Of a DNA stretch of 64,000 nucleotides, positions 61,341 through 64,000 are shown piece after piece; within the stretch, counting starts at the first letter, position 1, and each line of letters begins with the position of its first letter. The DNA is from Syngnathus acus (taxonomy: Eukaryota > Chordata > Actinopteri > Syngnathiformes > Syngnathidae). The notes under the pieces were generated by a model. The model was given only the letters and a program-made list of their open reading frames with translations. It was not told where the DNA came from and did not search any database. The DNA is taken from positions 5,118,967 through 5,182,966 of the forward strand of contig NC_051091.1 of assembly GCF_901709675.1 (NCBI RefSeq), written 5' to 3'. The position numbers were made by a program, and so were the translations under genes.

Positions 61341-64000
61341 TTATGAACGTCAATCTGTGGTATTAAAATAAAAACATTTGTCCTTTAAAATAGTGACTAT
61401 GTTCCACTCTAACACGCTCTGTCCTGTGGCATAAAATCCCATTATACACCGGAAAAACCCTGCGTCCTTATATCAGCTGCAAATATATGTCATTTCCGGT
61501 TGTTACCGTAATGCCGATAGTTAGAATCGAGAACGCAGATATGGAATGACGAAACGTGATATTTTGAAGAAACAAACGTCTGAAAGATGCCCCGGACAAC
61601 TGATTAACAATAAAAAAAAAAAAAAAAAGATTTTAAATGGTCGTATATCTTCAGAAATTTCCATATATCATTTGGATGGTCGTATTGAGTGGCAAGGACA
61701 AACGCATACTTTTTAGTTTACGGTAATACGGATTGACGTCATAGGCGCCCCAGTAATTTTCCTGTGGTCCTTCCACATTAGGGTGGGTGGATAGGTGGGT
61801 GAAACATTCTACCCATCCAAAGGAGGAAAAATAAGCAATTATTCACCACATGTTGATGAAATGGATTTTTATAAATTTTTCATACACATGCTCGTTTCTG
61901 CGAGGGATGACTTGGCCCATATGACCATTTATTTTAAGAATTAGATGTGGCAGAAAGGTTTGCCCACCCCTGTTCTACATATACAATAATTAAATAGAAT
62001 TGTTTTAGGATATAATCGCCCCCCCTACATTTAGCATGATCCTCAAAGTACAAAAACTCAAATGGCCCCCCAATAAGAAAAAGATACATTTAAACAAATA
62101 GCAGGCAAAGACACATTAAAGTGCAAATTTTCTTTTTTATTCTGATTTCATTTTACAGCAGAAATTATGTAAAGCATTCAGAGGACATTTTCCACATATA
62201 AGGGCAATATTCAAAACACTTTGCATGGCCTCAGCAACAAAATATTCTCTTAAAAACATCGACAGTTTTTGTGATGCTTGTGCATGCAAACCCAAAAAGT
62301 AGAACATAGGAAGTCAAAGTAGGCTACAAAAGAAGAGGAATGATAGGCATGGAGAACACAACAGCAGGCAAGGTTGGAATAGAGCAGGAGATGAGACAGA
62401 GGGAAGACAGGGGAGTGGAGAGGTCTAAACCTTAGCTTATCTATGAGGGTCTACCATTCGAGCATGCAATGTGGTGTTTGGGCACTCTGCCTCAGAGACA
62501 AGGCAAAAAAGGTTATACAGGTACCATTCATTTTCCAGGCGCACCATTGGGAAACAGAGGACATCTCCGCACGTCTGCCATCAACTGTCTCATTCATACC
62601 TTAACTTTTTTTTCATTGACAAGTTTTTTTTTTTTGACATAATCTCTTTTGTTCTTCTTCCAGCCAACACTCTCTCCATAAACAAAAGCATAGTGATCTC
62701 CGTGTTAGCCGTTCTGTGCGCGAGGATATTGCGGTGTGTGTGTGTGTGTGTTTTGAGTATCTAAAAAGAAGTTGTGATGATGTGGGAGGAGTGTTTAATT
62801 GAGAAAGATACTGAGGGCACAATTTTGAGATCTTCCAAATATTTAGCACTAAACTTGTGTTTGAATTAAGGTAACACATGACTGAAACTTACAGTACTGT
62901 ATTTTGAATTCTTTGTATTAATCTTGTGCGTTTATGACCATTAGAAATCACTCAATACTTATTTTTCTTTTCTCGTAGAAAAAAAATGACACACGTTACA
63001 GTTTCAATAAATCACATTCACTGCCTCACAAAATGAGACTATATGCATGAGAGAGGGCCAGTTAAGAACCACGATAGAAAATGAGCTGACTCAACTCGAT
63101 AGATAAACAAACCGGAGTATCCCTAACGTACGGAATACACGTGCATACACAAAGTGTTAGCGATGAGTTAGCGACACTCCACATTTTATCTCCCTGTTCT
63201 TCAACCCTGAGTAAAATCTAAGGGAGAGATTGAACCGTTCCCAAAGACATAAGCACAGAGAGAAAGACTGTGGCCTTCTGGTATTTCTGACCGTGTGCAC
63301 TTGAGTGTGTGTACGTGTGTGTCTGTGTGAGAAAGAGCGAGACATGGGGTGAATGGAGAAAGCGAGAGAGAATGCACAAGACATGTTGTCTGGAAAACGG
63401 CTGTGTTCTTATTTTCTGCTTAATGCTACGAGAACGTTTCCATGCGAACCCGTGCAAGAAAACACAGGCTCTGACTCCAAGGCATTCGATTGACTCGTGA
63501 CAGAGAATTGAGAGATTTGACCGTTCTAATACTGAACATTGCACACACACAAGCGGGCAAAAATGATCATGAGCATTCAGTCCAGCCTCTGACAAATTAG
63601 CGCACATAACTCGTAACTTGCAATAACTCGAATCAAGTCCAACACTGTCATTTTTTAACACACCATTTAGGAGAAAGAAAAAGGTAAACTGGCAGCCATT
63701 CGGAGAACACACAATAGCTATTTTTCCTGATATGAACTTGCAATTTTCTGTTATTGATCAGGCACTTCCTAAACAGAGCTTTCCAGAGCGCTTAAGCACG
63801 TGTTACATCATGGCAGTGAGAATGGAGAGCAGGTTTGAAATGATATGTAAGGAGTGGGACGGAGACATTCTGTTTGACTGAATGGTGAGAATGGTTGAAC
63901 GAAAAGTAGTATGTTGCTGAAGCACAACCACATTGTAAAGAACGTAGCACCCTCTTCTTGTCTTTTTTGGGTCAATGCATTCACATTAAAAACGATCTTT
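61341..64000. other. Right flank, no coding exon; possible 3' UTR of a minus-strand neighbour
   Basis: No family-like frame is found. There is a poly-A run (61612-61628), a TG repeat (62735-62751) and poly-T runs. On the minus strand AATAAA (plus TTTATT, about 62134-62139) could end a transcript coming from beyond 64000, and 62150-64000 would then be its 3' UTR. An upstream intergenic reading is equally possible. Confidence 0.35.

Overview
This is a window of a vertebrate nuclear genome, almost certainly from a ray-finned (teleost) fish. The genes have many exons with GT-AG introns and vertebrate-type products. The interspersed repeats are of kinds common in teleosts: an L2-type 3' tail, hAT-like and GGCGCA-ended MITEs, and LINE ends with (TCAA)n or (AAAT)n tails. 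I cannot name the species.

Layout. 1-2.0 kb: no clear gene, probably 3' UTR sequence. 2.0-6.5 kb, minus: pusl1, a TruA-like pseudouridine synthase, in seven coding exons. 6.5-7.6 kb: a shared head-to-head promoter interval. 7.6-37.7 kb, plus: acap3, an Arf GTPase-activating protein of BAR-PH-ArfGAP-ankyrin type. I reconstructed all 24 coding exons; they join in frame to 841 codons and include a 12-nt microexon. 37.7-42.3 kb: a long acap3 3' UTR and a possible alternative C-terminus. 43.3-45.3 kb, plus: ube2j2, a tail-anchored ER ubiquitin-conjugating enzyme (261 aa). 46.9-47.6 kb: a tandem repeat with long hairpins. 49.0-52.0 kb, plus: two tandem small RING-finger genes of matching structure, which I do not recognise by name. 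53.7-61.3 kb, minus: hipk1, a homeodomain-interacting protein kinase. I reconstructed 17 coding exons that join in frame to 1142 codons, including one 72-bp GC-AG intron. 61.5-64 kb: non-coding, perhaps the 3' UTR of a minus-strand gene beyond the right edge.

The pusl1-acap3-ube2j2 block matches the order remembered from human 1p36.33, without SCNN1D. hipk1 belongs to human 1p13, so the window joins two human chromosome-1 segments. The genes are not one pathway. Ubiquitin chemistry recurs: ube2j2 is an E2 and the two RING proteins are likely E3s, but nothing in the sequence shows that they act together.

The most interesting items are the RING pair with its copied promoter and a divergent CTCF-like motif pair between the copies, the hairpin tandem repeat, the GC-AG intron, the acap3 microexon and a possible hidden acap3 C-terminus. 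No unknown multi-gene system is evident.
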